Positions 26,925-35,825 of a DNA stretch of 64,000 nt are shown here, in pieces. The translations under genes were made by a program, and so were the position numbers. This stretch comes from Actinopolyspora lacussalsi. GTDB lineage: Bacteria > Actinomycetota > Actinomycetes > Mycobacteriales > Pseudonocardiaceae. Below the pieces are notes generated by a model. It had not been told where the DNA came from, did not search any database, and worked only from the letters and a program-made list of their open reading frames with translations. The stretch covers positions 214,501-278,500 of the forward strand of contig JAURUC010000001.1 in assembly GCA_030803735.1 (NCBI GenBank). The letters are read 5' to 3'. Numbering within the stretch: position 1 is the stretch's first letter; each line of letters begins with the position of its first letter.

Positions 26925-28265
26925 GTGAATTCAGGTGACACCGCCTGGGTGTTGGTGTGTGCTGCGCTGGTCATGCTCATGACACCCGGCTTGGCGCTGT
27001 TCTACGGCGGCATGGTCCGTTCCCGCGGCGTGCTCAACATGCTGATGATGAGCCTGGGCAGCCTGGGTCTCGTCGGGGTGCTCTGGGTGATCTACGGATA
27101 CTCCGGGGCCTTCGGTTCCGACCTCGGTGGCGTGGGGCTGCTCGGCTCTCCCGCGGAGTTCTTCGGGATGTCGCGGTTCGTCGGGCAGGAGAGCTTGTCC
27201 GGCTCGATCCCCACGTTCGCGTTCGCCGCCTTCCAGGCCATGTTCGCGATCCTGACCGTGGCACTGATCTCCGGCGCGATCGCGGATCGTGCCCGGTTCG
27301 GCCCCTGGATGTTGTTCGCCGGGCTGTGGGCGACCCTGGTGTACTTCCCCGTGGCCCACTGGGTCTTCGCCTTCGACGAGACCAACGCGGCCGGTGAGGT
27401 GACCGCGGTCGGTGGCTGGATCGCCAACCGGCTCGCGGCGATCGACTTCGCGGGCGGTACCGCCGTGCACATCAACGCGGGAGCGGCCGCGCTCGCGCTG
27501 GTGCTGGTTCTGGGGCCCCGGACCGGCTGGCCGAAGGAGACGGGCAAACCGCACAATCTCCCGCTGGTGGTGCTGGGAGCGGGGTTGCTGTGGTTCGGGT
27601 GGTTCGGATTCAACTCCGGCTCCGCACTGACCGCCGGAACCACCGCCGCCATCGTCTTCGTGAACACGCTCGTCGGTGCGGGTGCGGCCATGCTCGCCTG
27701 GATGCTGGTCGAGCGGATCCGGCACGGCAAACCGACCACGCTGGGAGCGGTTTCCGGGATCATCGCGGGACTGGTGGCGATCACCCCGGCCTGCTCGGCG
27801 GTCACCCCGATGGGAGCCATCGCGGTGGGAATCATCGCCGGTGCCGTCTGCGCGCTCGCGGTGGAGCTCAAGTACCGGCTTCGCTACGACGACTCGCTCG
27901 ACGTCATCGGGGTGCACCTGGTCGGTGGACTCGTCGGCACCCTGTTGGTCGGGCTCTTCGCCTCCGAGAGTGCTCCCGCGGGCGTGGCGGGGCTGTTCTA
28001 CGGTGGCGGTTTCGACCAGCTGTGGCGCCAAGCGGTGGGGGCTGTCGCGGTGCTGGTGTACTCGCTGGTGCTGAGCCTGGGCATCGCCTGGGTCGTTCGT
28101 AGCACGATCGGTTTCCGCCTCGATCCCGCCGACGAGGACACCGGCATCGACGAAACCGAGCACGCCGAGTCCGGTTACCACTTCGGGGAGGCGCGCAATA
28201 CGGTGCGCGGACCGCGGACCACCGAGCAAGGCTCGATCGAGGCGCTGGAAGGAAGTGTGCGATGA
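26925..28265 (+). CDS. amtB: Ammonium transporter Amt
   Basis: A 446-residue Amt/MEP/Rh channel with about 11 membrane helices. Conserved segments include MTPGLALFYGGMVRSRGVLN near the N-terminus, the family signature IDFAGGTAVHINAGAAAL, and the FGWFGFNSGSAL block. It conducts ammonia/ammonium and is blocked by PII proteins. Its TGA overlaps the glnK start (ATGA), so they are co-translated. GTG 26925 follows GGGAGG with about 4-base spacing; the frame extends upstream to 26874 without support. Confidence 0.96.
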   Translation: MNSGDTAWVLVCAALVMLMTPGLALFYGGMVRSRGVLNMLMMSLGSLGLVGVLWVIYGYSGAFGSDLGGVGLLGSPAEFFGMSRFVGQESLSGSIPTFAFAAFQAMFAILTVALISGAIADRARFGPWMLFAGLWATLVYFPVAHWVFAFDETNAAGEVTAVGGWIANRLAAIDFAGGTAVHINAGAAALALVLVLGPRTGWPKETGKPHNLPLVVLGAGLLWFGWFGFNSGSALTAGTTAAIVFVNTLVGAGAAMLAWMLVERIRHGKPTTLGAVSGIIAGLVAITPACSAVTPMGAIAVGIIAGAVCALAVELKYRLRYDDSLDVIGVHLVGGLVGTLLVGLFASESAPAGVAGLFYGGGFDQLWRQAVGAVAVLVYSLVLSLGIAWVVRSTIGFRLDPADEDTGIDETEHAESGYHFGEARNTVRGPRTTEQGSIEALEGSVR

Positions 28266-28600
28266 AGCTCGTCACAGCCGTCGTCCAACAGGCCAAAGTG
28301 GACGAGGTGCGGGACGCCCTCACCGCCCTGGGGATTCGGGGAATGACCATCGCCGACGTGCAGGGGTACGGCAGGCAGCAGGGGCACACCGAGATCTACC
28401 GGGGCGCGGAGTACAAGGTCGACGTGGTGGACAAGACCAGGGTGGAGGTGCTGGTCAACGACGCCGATGCCGACGACGTGCTGCAGGCGATCGTTTCCGC
28501 CGCCCGCAGCGGAAGGGTCGGGGACGGCAAGGTGTGGGTCACACCTGTCGAGTCCGTGGTGCGGGTGCGCACCGGTGAGACCGGAGAACAAGCGGTCTGA
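28262..28600 (+). CDS. glnK: Nitrogen regulatory protein PII (GlnK/GlnB)
   Basis: A 112-residue PII signal protein with the T-loop GYGRQQGHTEIYRGAEYKVD, in which Y51 is the nucleotidylation site, and the C-terminal region GRVGDGKVWVTPVESVVRVRTGE. PII senses ATP/ADP and 2-oxoglutarate and gates AmtB. The amtB linkage supports the GlnK name. In many actinobacteria glnD follows; here the operon ends at a terminator and glnD is elsewhere or absent. Confidence 0.96.
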   Translation: MKLVTAVVQQAKVDEVRDALTALGIRGMTIADVQGYGRQQGHTEIYRGAEYKVDVVDKTRVEVLVNDADADDVLQAIVSAARSGRVGDGKVWVTPVESVVRVRTGETGEQAV

Positions 28601-28685
28601 GCGGTAGACGTCCCCGGCGTCCGCCGAGTTCCGCCCCCTCGTGCCGCGACGGGACGGAACCCCGATCCGAGAAGTGATATCCCAG

Positions 28686-28730
28686 GGCCGTTCCCGGAGT
28701 CGTTACGCCGACTCCGGGAACGGCCGTTTT
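28686..28730 (+). terminator. Strong intrinsic terminator of amtB-glnK
   Basis: A 17-bp perfect stem, arms 28686-28702 and 28709-28725 (GGCCGTTCCCGGAGTCG and its complement), with a 6-base loop, is followed by GTTTT. It lies 86 bases after the glnK stop. Confidence 0.9.
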
Positions 28731-29063
28731 CGTGTCCGGGCCGGGCGCTGTGGTCGTCCGCGCGGCACCGGTGCCACGTAGGCCCCGGCAGCGCGGTGCC
28801 CCCGGATATGCGTAGCAATACGTAGCCCGGTTCAGGGGTCATCACGGTCTCGTCGCGGGCCGTCCGAACGCCAGAATCCCCGTGTGACGCCGTGAACATT
28901 CCCCGATGAGGGGTGGAGCTTCCCGCCCGTGCTGGGGGTCGGGCGGGAGCCGTCGGGGAGTGTTCCGCGTACCAGGGGGTGCCCGTCGGATGGCCCGTCG
29001 AGGGGTCGGGCCATCCGGTAGGTCCGGCTCCGGCGAACGCCGACGGGTGATCCGCGGTTCGGG
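28731..29063. other. Intergenic stretch with unexplained hairpin
   Basis: No gene is supported here. A perfect 11-bp hairpin, CGGATGGCCCG (28987-28997) with CGGGCCATCCG (29007-29017), lies about 60 bases before the next gene, upstream of its promoter. ATGCGTAGCAATACGTAGCC near 28810 contains a short repeated CGTAG. Confidence 0.5.
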
Positions 29064-29069
29064 TACAGT
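29064..29069 (+). promoter_or_regulatory. -10 element of a probable leaderless promoter
   Basis: TACAGT (TANNNT) ends nine bases before the GTG at 29079. There is no ribosome-binding site between them. Confidence 0.45.
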
Positions 29070-29078
29070 GAACGCGAA

Positions 29079-29717
29079 GTGAGTACACGAAGTGACTTCC
29101 GGCGCGCTGTTCTGCTCGCGCGTGGTGTCGCCGGAACCACCACGTGGCCCCTCCGTGACGGAAAACACGACGATTCCGCTTCGCGCATCCGGATCGGCCG
29201 TAGGGACCTGCTCGTCGTCGCGGGACTGCCGGGGGCGGGCAAGACCACGCTGCTGGGTTCGCTTCGGTGCTCCGAGCCCACCCTCGTGCTGGACTCCGCG
29301 CAGTTGTACCGGGTGCTGCTCGCCGGGTTCGGTGCCGGCGTCCCCCGGCGGCTCTACCGGGCGATCGTCCATCCGCTGCACTACGCCAGGATCGTGGTCG
29401 CCTGCCTGCTGGCTCCCGGTGTCGTCGTGGTGCACGTCCCCGCCACACGCCGCACCGCGCGGGGGCTGCTGGTCGCGCTCGCCACGCTCACGCGGCGGAA
29501 TCCGGTGCTGTGCTGGTTGGAGGTCTCTCCCGAGGCCGCGCTGGCGGGGCAGCGGGCACGTGGCAGAATGATAGCGGCACGTGCGTTCGCTCGACATGTA
29601 CGCCGTGCCCGGCTCCCCATGCGATACCTGTACCGCATCGGCCGGTTGCGAGGATGGCACCGGGTGTACGTACTCACCCGCGCGGAGGTTACTGGCGGGG
29701 TTCAACTGGTTCCGTAG
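29079..29717 (+). CDS. P-loop ATPase/kinase-like hypothetical protein
   Basis: A 212-residue protein with a clear Walker A, GLPGAGKT at residues 49-56, after the strand RRDLLVVA. The remainder is Arg/Leu-rich (RRTARGLLVALATLTRR, RARGRMIAARAFARHVRRARLP). This resembles AAA/zeta-toxin-like small P-loop kinases that phosphorylate small molecules or peptides, but I recognise no specific family. GTG 29079 follows a probable leaderless promoter. Upstream is the glnK terminator; downstream is a helicase gene with its own leader, so it is probably monocistronic. Confidence 0.6.
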   Translation: MSTRSDFRRAVLLARGVAGTTTWPLRDGKHDDSASRIRIGRRDLLVVAGLPGAGKTTLLGSLRCSEPTLVLDSAQLYRVLLAGFGAGVPRRLYRAIVHPLHYARIVVACLLAPGVVVVHVPATRRTARGLLVALATLTRRNPVLCWLEVSPEAALAGQRARGRMIAARAFARHVRRARLPMRYLYRIGRLRGWHRVYVLTRAEVTGGVQLVP

Positions 29718-30014
29718 TGTCATGTTGTTCCCCGAATGACCGACGGGGGGCCGAGACGGACGTGATCGACCGTTACCCTGGACGGTACGCGCCGGACGCA
29801 CCCGGCGCTGCCGGCTGAGATTCATCGAGCTGCGAGTGACTGGCAACAGAGTGTGCGTTGCGGGTGAGCGCGGCCCGAGATGCGTAGGCGACGGTGCGTG
29901 AACGGTGCCGTCGGTTAGCGAACCCGATTCGTGCGATCCGTGTAGTGGATGCCGCCACGGGTTCGTCCGCAGTGCTTCAGCCGCCCCGACCACACGAGGA
30001 GACCTCAGACTTAC
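29718..30014. other. Long leader region of the DEAD-box helicase gene
   Basis: About 300 bases without a gene. TACCCT at 29774-29779 is a plausible -10, implying a leader of about 230 nt. Long structured leaders are common for cold-shock DEAD-box helicase genes. AGGAG at 29997-30001 is the nearest ribosome-binding site to the ATG. Confidence 0.4.
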
Positions 30015-31766
30015 ATGCCCACATTCGACGAGCTCGATCTCGACAGCCGCGTACTGCAGACCCTGACCGAACTCGGTTACGAGACCCCCTCGCCCATTCA
30101 GTCGGAGACCATTCCGTCGCTGCTGCAGGGGCGTGACGTGACCGGTCAGGCGCAGACCGGCACCGGCAAGACCGCCGCCTTCGGGCTGCCCATACTCTCC
30201 AGCATCGATCTCGACAAGCGCAAGAAACCGCAGGCCCTCGTGCTGGCTCCCACCCGTGAGCTGGCCATCCAGGTGGCAGAGGCGTTCCGTACCTATGCCG
30301 CCAACCTGCCCGGCCTCCGAGTGCTGCCCATCTACGGTGGACAGAGCTACGGTCCGCAGCTCGGCGGGCTGCGTGACGGCGCGCACGTGATCGTCGGCAC
30401 TCCGGGTCGTCTCATCGACCACCTCGATCGGGGGTCGCTGGACCTGTCCGAGCTGAGCCACGTGGTGCTCGACGAGGCGGACGAGATGCTGCGCATGGGA
30501 TTCATCGAGGACGTGGAGCGGATCCTGAAGTCCGTTCCGTCCCAGCGGCAGGTCGCGCTGTTCTCGGCGACCATGCCGAACGCCGTGCGCAAGATCAGCC
30601 AGTCCTACCTGGACAACCCCGTGGAGGTGGCGGTTCGCAGCTCCACCACCACGGCGGCCAACATCCGCCAGCGCTACTGGCAGGTGCGCGGTGTTCGCAA
30701 GGTCGACGCGCTGTCACGGCTGCTCGAGGTCGAACCGGTCGACGCGGCCATCGTGTTCGCCCGCACCAAGCAGCTCACCGAGGAACTGACCGAGCAGCTG
30801 CGGCAGCGCGGTTTCAACGCCGCCGCGATCAACGGTGACATCGCCCAGGCGCAGCGTGAGCGCACCATCGACCAGCTGCGGCAGGGCCGCACCGACATTC
30901 TCGTGGCCACCGACGTCGCCGCGCGCGGGCTGGACGTGGACCGGGTCTCCCACGTGCTCAACTACGACGCCCCTCACGACAGCGAGTCCTACGTACACCG
31001 GATCGGTCGTACCGGTCGAGCCGGCCGCAGCGGCGAGGCGATCCTGTTCGTGACTTCGCGGGAACGGCAGCTGCTGCGTTCCATCGAGAAGGCCACCGGC
31101 CAGTCCATCGAGCGGATGGACCTTCCGACGATCGAGGCGGTCAACGAGCGACGGCTCGAACGTTTCCGCCAGCGGATCACCGACACGCTGCAGAACGGCG
31201 AGCTGGAGATCTTCGAACAGCTGGTGCGCGACTACGAGCAGAACAGCGAGGTTCCCGCGGCCAGGGTGGCAGCGGCGCTCGCGAGTATGACCCAGGGCGA
31301 CCGTCCGCTGCTGTTGCAACCGGAGCCCGAGCCCGAGTCGAAATCCCGTCGCAACTCGCAGCGCTCCGCCGAGTTCGAGTCCTCGGACTCCGACACGGCC
31401 ATGTTCCGGGTGGAGGTCGGTCGTCGCAATCGCGTGACCCCCAGTGCCCTGGTGGGGGCGCTGGCCAACGAGGGCGGCCTTTCCAGCAAGCGGATCGGGC
31501 ACATCGACATCCGTGACGAGCACACGCTCGTGGAGCTGCCCGCCGAGATCCCGGAGGAGATGCTGCGCAAGCTGCGCAAGACGCAGGTCGCCGGACGTGG
31601 ACTGCGGATCAGCCGCACCGAGGGAGAGCCACCTCGTCGTTCCGGTGGCGGCTGGTCCCGCAGGCCCGGCGGCAGGGAGCGCTCGAGTTCCCGGCGCAAG
31701 GGGCGTGCCGGTGCGGGAGGACCGCGTTCCGGCGGTGACAAGCGTCCGGCGGTCGATCGAGGCTGA
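30015..31766 (+). CDS. deaD: DEAD-box ATP-dependent RNA helicase (DeaD/CsdA type)
   Basis: A 583-residue RNA helicase. Q motif PSPIQSETIP, motif I AQTGTGKT, APTRELA, VLDEADEML (DEAD box), FSATMP and HRIGRTGRAGRSG are intact. The C-terminal region has a DbpA-type RNA-binding domain (FRVEVGRRNRVTPSALVGAL to GRGLRISR) and a basic Arg/Gly/Ser tail, as in DeaD/CsdA proteins that help ribosome assembly and RNA decay at low temperature. ATG 30015 begins the family start MPTFDELDLD; the AGGAG is 13 bases away. Confidence 0.93.
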   Translation: MPTFDELDLDSRVLQTLTELGYETPSPIQSETIPSLLQGRDVTGQAQTGTGKTAAFGLPILSSIDLDKRKKPQALVLAPTRELAIQVAEAFRTYAANLPGLRVLPIYGGQSYGPQLGGLRDGAHVIVGTPGRLIDHLDRGSLDLSELSHVVLDEADEMLRMGFIEDVERILKSVPSQRQVALFSATMPNAVRKISQSYLDNPVEVAVRSSTTTAANIRQRYWQVRGVRKVDALSRLLEVEPVDAAIVFARTKQLTEELTEQLRQRGFNAAAINGDIAQAQRERTIDQLRQGRTDILVATDVAARGLDVDRVSHVLNYDAPHDSESYVHRIGRTGRAGRSGEAILFVTSRERQLLRSIEKATGQSIERMDLPTIEAVNERRLERFRQRITDTLQNGELEIFEQLVRDYEQNSEVPAARVAAALASMTQGDRPLLLQPEPEPESKSRRNSQRSAEFESSDSDTAMFRVEVGRRNRVTPSALVGALANEGGLSSKRIGHIDIRDEHTLVELPAEIPEEMLRKLRKTQVAGRGLRISRTEGEPPRRSGGGWSRRPGGRERSSSRRKGRAGAGGPRSGGDKRPAVDRG

Positions 31767-31859
31767 CGATCGGTTCGTGTCCCTGTCCGCCTTCGGGCAC
31801 CGTAGGTGGGCGGTTACCCTCGGCGTAGGAACATCGACGACTCTGGAGCCCGTGACCCC

Positions 31860-33401
31860 GTGTTCGACACTCTTTCCGACCGGCTCACTTCGGTCCTGAA
31901 GAACCTGCGCGGCAAAGGGCGCCTGTCCGAGGCGGACATCGACGCCACCGCGCGCGAGATCCGTATCGCGTTGCTGGAAGCCGACGTGGCACTGCCGGTG
32001 GTGCGCGGCTTCATCTCGGGAGTCAAGGAGCGGGCCAAGGGCACCGAGGTGTCCCAGGCCCTCAACCCCGCCCAGCAAGTGATCAAGATCGTCAACGAGG
32101 AGCTGGTCGGCATCCTCGGTGGCGAGAAACGGGATCTCACGCTCGCGAAGAAGCCACCCACGGTGATCCTGCTCGCGGGGTTGCAGGGTTCCGGTAAGAC
32201 CACGTTGGCGGGCAAGCTGGCCAAGTGGCTCACCGGGCAGGGACACACCCCGATGCTCGTGGCCTGCGACCTGCAGCGCCCCAACGCCGTGACGCAGTTG
32301 CAGGTGGTGGGGGAGCGTGCCGGTTCGCAGGTCTTCGCTCCCGAGCCGGGCAACGGTGTCGGCGACCCCGTGGACGTCGCGCGTCGCGGTGTCGCCGAGG
32401 CGGAACGTGCCCAGCACGACGTCGTCATCGTCGACACCGCGGGACGCCTCGGTGTCGACGAGGAGATGATGCAGCAGGCCTCGGACATCCGCGACGCGGT
32501 GAATCCGAACGAGATCCTGTTCGTGGTCGACGCCATGATCGGTCAGGACGCCGTGAGCACCGCCGAGGCGTTCCGTGACGGAGTCGGCTTCAACGGCGTG
32601 GTGCTGACCAAGCTCGACGGTGACGCGCGGGGCGGTGCCGCGCTGTCGGTCCGCCAGGTCACCGGTGAGCCCATCATGTTCGCCTCCAACGGCGAGAAGA
32701 TCGAGGACTTCGACGTCTTCCATCCCGACCGGATGGCCAGTCGCATCCTCGGCATGGGCGACATGCTCACGCTGATCGAGCAAGCCGAGCAGGCCTTCGA
32801 CGCGGATCGCGCCGAGCAGGCCGCCGAGAAGCTCGGCACCGGCGAGCTCACGCTGGAGGACTTCCTGGAGCAGATGCAGGCGGTCCGGCGTATGGGGCCG
32901 TTGCAGAATCTGGTCGGCATGCTGCCCGGCGCCAACCAGATGAAGGACCAGCTCGCCAACTTCGACGAGGCGCACCTCGACAGGGTGCAGGCCATCATCC
33001 GGGGCATGACCCCGGCCGAACGTGCCGACCCGAAGATTATCAACGCCTCTCGCAGGCAGCGGATCGCCAATGGCTCCGGTGTGCGGGTCAGCGACATCAA
33101 CGACCTGGTCAGCAGGTTCTTCGAGGCCCGCAAGATGATGCAGCAGATGGCGGGCCAGTTCGGCGGCGGTGGTGGTGGGGGCCGCAAGGCCACCAAGAAG
33201 GACAAGGGCAAGAAGGGCAAGAAGGGCAAGAACAAGGGGCCGACGCAGCCCAAGGCGGCACGCGGCGGTATGCCCGGTGGTCTTCCCGGCATGCCCGGAG
33301 GCCAGCAGGGTGCCGACCCGTCCCAGCTGCCGGGCGGGCTCAACCAGCTTCCCCCCGGATTCGACCCCTCGAAACTCGACTTCGGCAAGAAGAAGAAGTA
33401 A
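31860..33401 (+). CDS. ffh: Signal recognition particle protein Ffh
   Basis: A 513-residue SRP54 homologue. It has an N domain, a G domain with GLQGSGKT at residues 107-114, ACDLQRPNAV, DTAGRLGVDEEM and TKLDGDARGG, and a Met-rich M domain that binds SRP RNA and signal peptides. The tail after about residue 440 is Gly/Lys/Pro-rich (GKKGKKGKNKG, GGMPGGLPGMPGG), as in other high-GC actinobacteria. GTG 31860 starts the canonical MFDTLSDRL; GGAG is 11 bases upstream. I found no SRP RNA gene in the window. Confidence 0.97.
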   Translation: MFDTLSDRLTSVLKNLRGKGRLSEADIDATAREIRIALLEADVALPVVRGFISGVKERAKGTEVSQALNPAQQVIKIVNEELVGILGGEKRDLTLAKKPPTVILLAGLQGSGKTTLAGKLAKWLTGQGHTPMLVACDLQRPNAVTQLQVVGERAGSQVFAPEPGNGVGDPVDVARRGVAEAERAQHDVVIVDTAGRLGVDEEMMQQASDIRDAVNPNEILFVVDAMIGQDAVSTAEAFRDGVGFNGVVLTKLDGDARGGAALSVRQVTGEPIMFASNGEKIEDFDVFHPDRMASRILGMGDMLTLIEQAEQAFDADRAEQAAEKLGTGELTLEDFLEQMQAVRRMGPLQNLVGMLPGANQMKDQLANFDEAHLDRVQAIIRGMTPAERADPKIINASRRQRIANGSGVRVSDINDLVSRFFEARKMMQQMAGQFGGGGGGGRKATKKDKGKKGKKGKNKGPTQPKAARGGMPGGLPGMPGGQQGADPSQLPGGLNQLPPGFDPSKLDFGKKKK

Positions 33402-33572
33402 CCCCGCGCTCGCGGTCGCTCACCGGACTCCCGAAGCGGTCGGCGAGCGCCCCGGGAAGCGGTACCACCGGAAGCGTCCGACCGGAGGCACCCCACGGGC
33501 CCGTGGAACGCGGGTCCGTGGCCGTGGGCCGGGCCCGGTCGCGAGGAGCGGTTCGATGACCGAGGAGCGTTC

Positions 33573-34646
33573 GTGACGGCTCTGCACCTGCGTGGTGTGC
33601 TGCTGCCCGAGGGCAGATCGCGCGATCTGTGGATCAGTGACGGTCTGATCAGCACCGAACCGGTCGAGGACGCCGTAACCATCCTCGACGGCGGGTACGT
33701 GCTACCCGGCCCGGTGGACGCGCACTGCCACGTCGGTATCGGTCCGGACGGACCGGTGGACCTCGACGAGGCGGTGACCCAGGCGGAGACCGACGCGGCA
33801 GCGGGGACCCTGTTGATCAGGGACTGTGGCTCTCCGGTGGACACCACGCCGCTCCAGTCCCGCCCCGACCTTCCCCGGATCATTCGCGCCGGTAGGCATC
33901 TGGCACGGCCGAAGCGCTACATACCGAAGCTCGCCGAACAGCTCGACGAACCGGAGGAGCTTCCGGAAGCGGTGGCGAGACAGGCCGCCCAGGGCGACGG
34001 TTGGGTCAAGCTGGTCGGTGACTGGATAGACCGTTCGGTGAGGGACCTGGCTCCGCTCTGGAACCCGGACGTGCTGCACAAGGCCGTCGAGACCGCGCAT
34101 CGACACGGGGCCCGGGTCACCGCGCACGTCTTCGGGGAACAGGCGCTGGCAGGGCTGCTGGACGCGGGGATCGACTGCATCGAGCACGGTACGGGGCTCG
34201 ACGACGCGATGATCGAGCGGATGGCGCGTGACGGCATCGCGCTGGTCCCCACACTGATCAATATCGAGAACTTCCCCGCCTTCGCGGCCGCCGCCACCAA
34301 GTACCCGGACTACGCGTCACACATGCACCGGCTCCATCGTGACGGAGACCGCACCGTGCGCAAGGCCGTCGAGGCCGGAGTTCCCGTCTACGCGGGCACC
34401 GACGCCGGTGGTGGTATCGAGCACGGCAGGCTCGTCGACGAGATCGTCGCGTTGCACCGGGTGGGGATGTCTCGGGAACAGGCGCTGGGCGCCGCGACCT
34501 GGTCCGCCCGCCGCTGGCTCGGCTTCGCGGGGTTGGAGCACGGTGCCGAGGCCGATCTGGTCTGCTACGCCTCGGACCCGCGGGCTGATCTGGATGCGCT
34601 GCGCTCCCCGGAGCGAATCCTGTTGCGCGGCGGTGTGCTGCGGTGA
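33573..34646 (+). CDS. Amidohydrolase family protein
   Basis: A 357-residue metal-dependent hydrolase of the imidazolonepropionase/prolidase-like amidohydrolase group. The first metal ligands are H51 and H53 (VDAHCHVG). WVKLVGDW may supply the carboxylated lysine, TAHVFGEQA and CIEHGTGL the next histidines, and YAGTDAGGG the last aspartate. The substrate is unknown. The same family occupies this place after ffh in M. tuberculosis (Rv2915c), so the linkage is old. GTG 33573 follows GAGGAG with about 5-base spacing. Confidence 0.85.
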   Translation: MTALHLRGVLLPEGRSRDLWISDGLISTEPVEDAVTILDGGYVLPGPVDAHCHVGIGPDGPVDLDEAVTQAETDAAAGTLLIRDCGSPVDTTPLQSRPDLPRIIRAGRHLARPKRYIPKLAEQLDEPEELPEAVARQAAQGDGWVKLVGDWIDRSVRDLAPLWNPDVLHKAVETAHRHGARVTAHVFGEQALAGLLDAGIDCIEHGTGLDDAMIERMARDGIALVPTLINIENFPAFAAAATKYPDYASHMHRLHRDGDRTVRKAVEAGVPVYAGTDAGGGIEHGRLVDEIVALHRVGMSREQALGAATWSARRWLGFAGLEHGAEADLVCYASDPRADLDALRSPERILLRGGVLR

Positions 34647-34799
34647 CGAACCACTCAGGTGGTCACTCCTCGGATCCGCGCGTCCCGTCCCGGTGGTATA
34701 TCCAGGTGCCGACCCCCCGATGTCGGCGGTAGTCTGTCGAACCGGCGGGGACGGGTCGTTCCGTGCCCCGGAAGTCACCTGGATCGCACGGAGGCGCCC

Positions 34800-35591
34800 G
34801 TGACGGCACCGCAGTCATCCGGATCCGGCGGAGACGTTGATCCGGAACAGTCCGACGCGGCCATTCCGAGTCCGGACGGCAGGTCGACCGTGGCGACGGG
34901 CCCGCGATGGGGCTTCGGGGCCTTCTTCCTCGCGGAGGCCGTGTTCGTGCTGGTGTCGGTGGGACTCGCGGCCCTGGTCGGGGACTTCGGTGAGCAGGGT
35001 TGGATGGGGCCCGTTTTCGTGCTCGTGCTGATGGCTCCCACGGTGCTGGCCGGTCTGGTGGCCGTCGTCGCGACCATGGTGCGTGGGAACGGGCCGGTGC
35101 GGGACTTCGGGCTGCGGTGGCGACGCTCCGATGTGCGGACGGGGCTGATCATCGGTTTCTGCGGATTGGTGCTGAGTACCGTCGCCTCGGCGCTCTGGAC
35201 CCGCTGGGTCGGTGCGGATCAGGCCAACTCCGCCGTGGGAAGTCTGCTCGAGGACATCCGACTTCCCCCGGTGCTGGCAGTGATCATTTTTCTGCACGTG
35301 TGGCTGATCGCACCGGTCTGCGAGGAGCTGCTCTACCGCGGTCTGCTCTGGGGAGCGATGGAGCGGCTCAGGTTCAGCCAGCTGACCGTTTTTCTGCTCA
35401 CCACCGCGATATTCGCCATCGGGCACTTCGAACCCGCCCGTACGCTGCTGCTGATCGTGATAGCGATCCCGATAGGGCTGGCCCGCCTGGTTACCGGAAG
35501 GTTGACTGCTAGCGTCGTGGCACACCAGGTGAACAACTTCCTGCCCGCGCTGGGGCTGTTGCTCATGTCGCTGGGCATGTTGCCTGCCTGA
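34800..35591 (+). CDS. CPBP-family intramembrane glutamic endopeptidase
   Basis: A 263-residue membrane protein with about eight hydrophobic helices. It has the CPBP (CAAX protease/Abi) motifs: EELLYRG in VCEELLYRGLLWG, the FAIGHFEP histidine, and AHQVNNFLPAL near the C-terminus. Family members cleave prenylated or other membrane peptides or give immunity to bacteriocins; the role here is unknown. The N-terminal 40 residues are polar and probably cytoplasmic. GTG 34800 has GGAGG with 5-base spacing. Confidence 0.85.
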   Translation: MTAPQSSGSGGDVDPEQSDAAIPSPDGRSTVATGPRWGFGAFFLAEAVFVLVSVGLAALVGDFGEQGWMGPVFVLVLMAPTVLAGLVAVVATMVRGNGPVRDFGLRWRRSDVRTGLIIGFCGLVLSTVASALWTRWVGADQANSAVGSLLEDIRLPPVLAVIIFLHVWLIAPVCEELLYRGLLWGAMERLRFSQLTVFLLTTAIFAIGHFEPARTLLLIVIAIPIGLARLVTGRLTASVVAHQVNNFLPALGLLLMSLGMLPA

Positions 35592-35683
35592 GAGACCGGT
35601 CGGGGATCCGTTCCTCGGGACCTTCCGCTCCGGCGGTGTGCCCGAGCCGGAGACCGTGGGCTCCTGCCCGAAAACGGGTCTGG

Positions 35684-35689
35684 CACAAT
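35684..35689 (+). promoter_or_regulatory. Possible -10 element for the rpsP operon
   Basis: TGGCACAAT contains CACAAT about 137 bases before rpsP. No convincing -35 is seen. Confidence 0.25.
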
Positions 35690-35825
35690 AGGGAGCTGTT
35701 CGCCACGAGCGGGCTCTCTCACCGCTTCGTGGCTGGTCGAAGTATGAGCATCCCGGCGCTTCCGGCGCTGGTGCACAGTGATGCTCACCGGAGCACGAAC
35801 GAGAGTTTGAGGAGCACCACCACCC

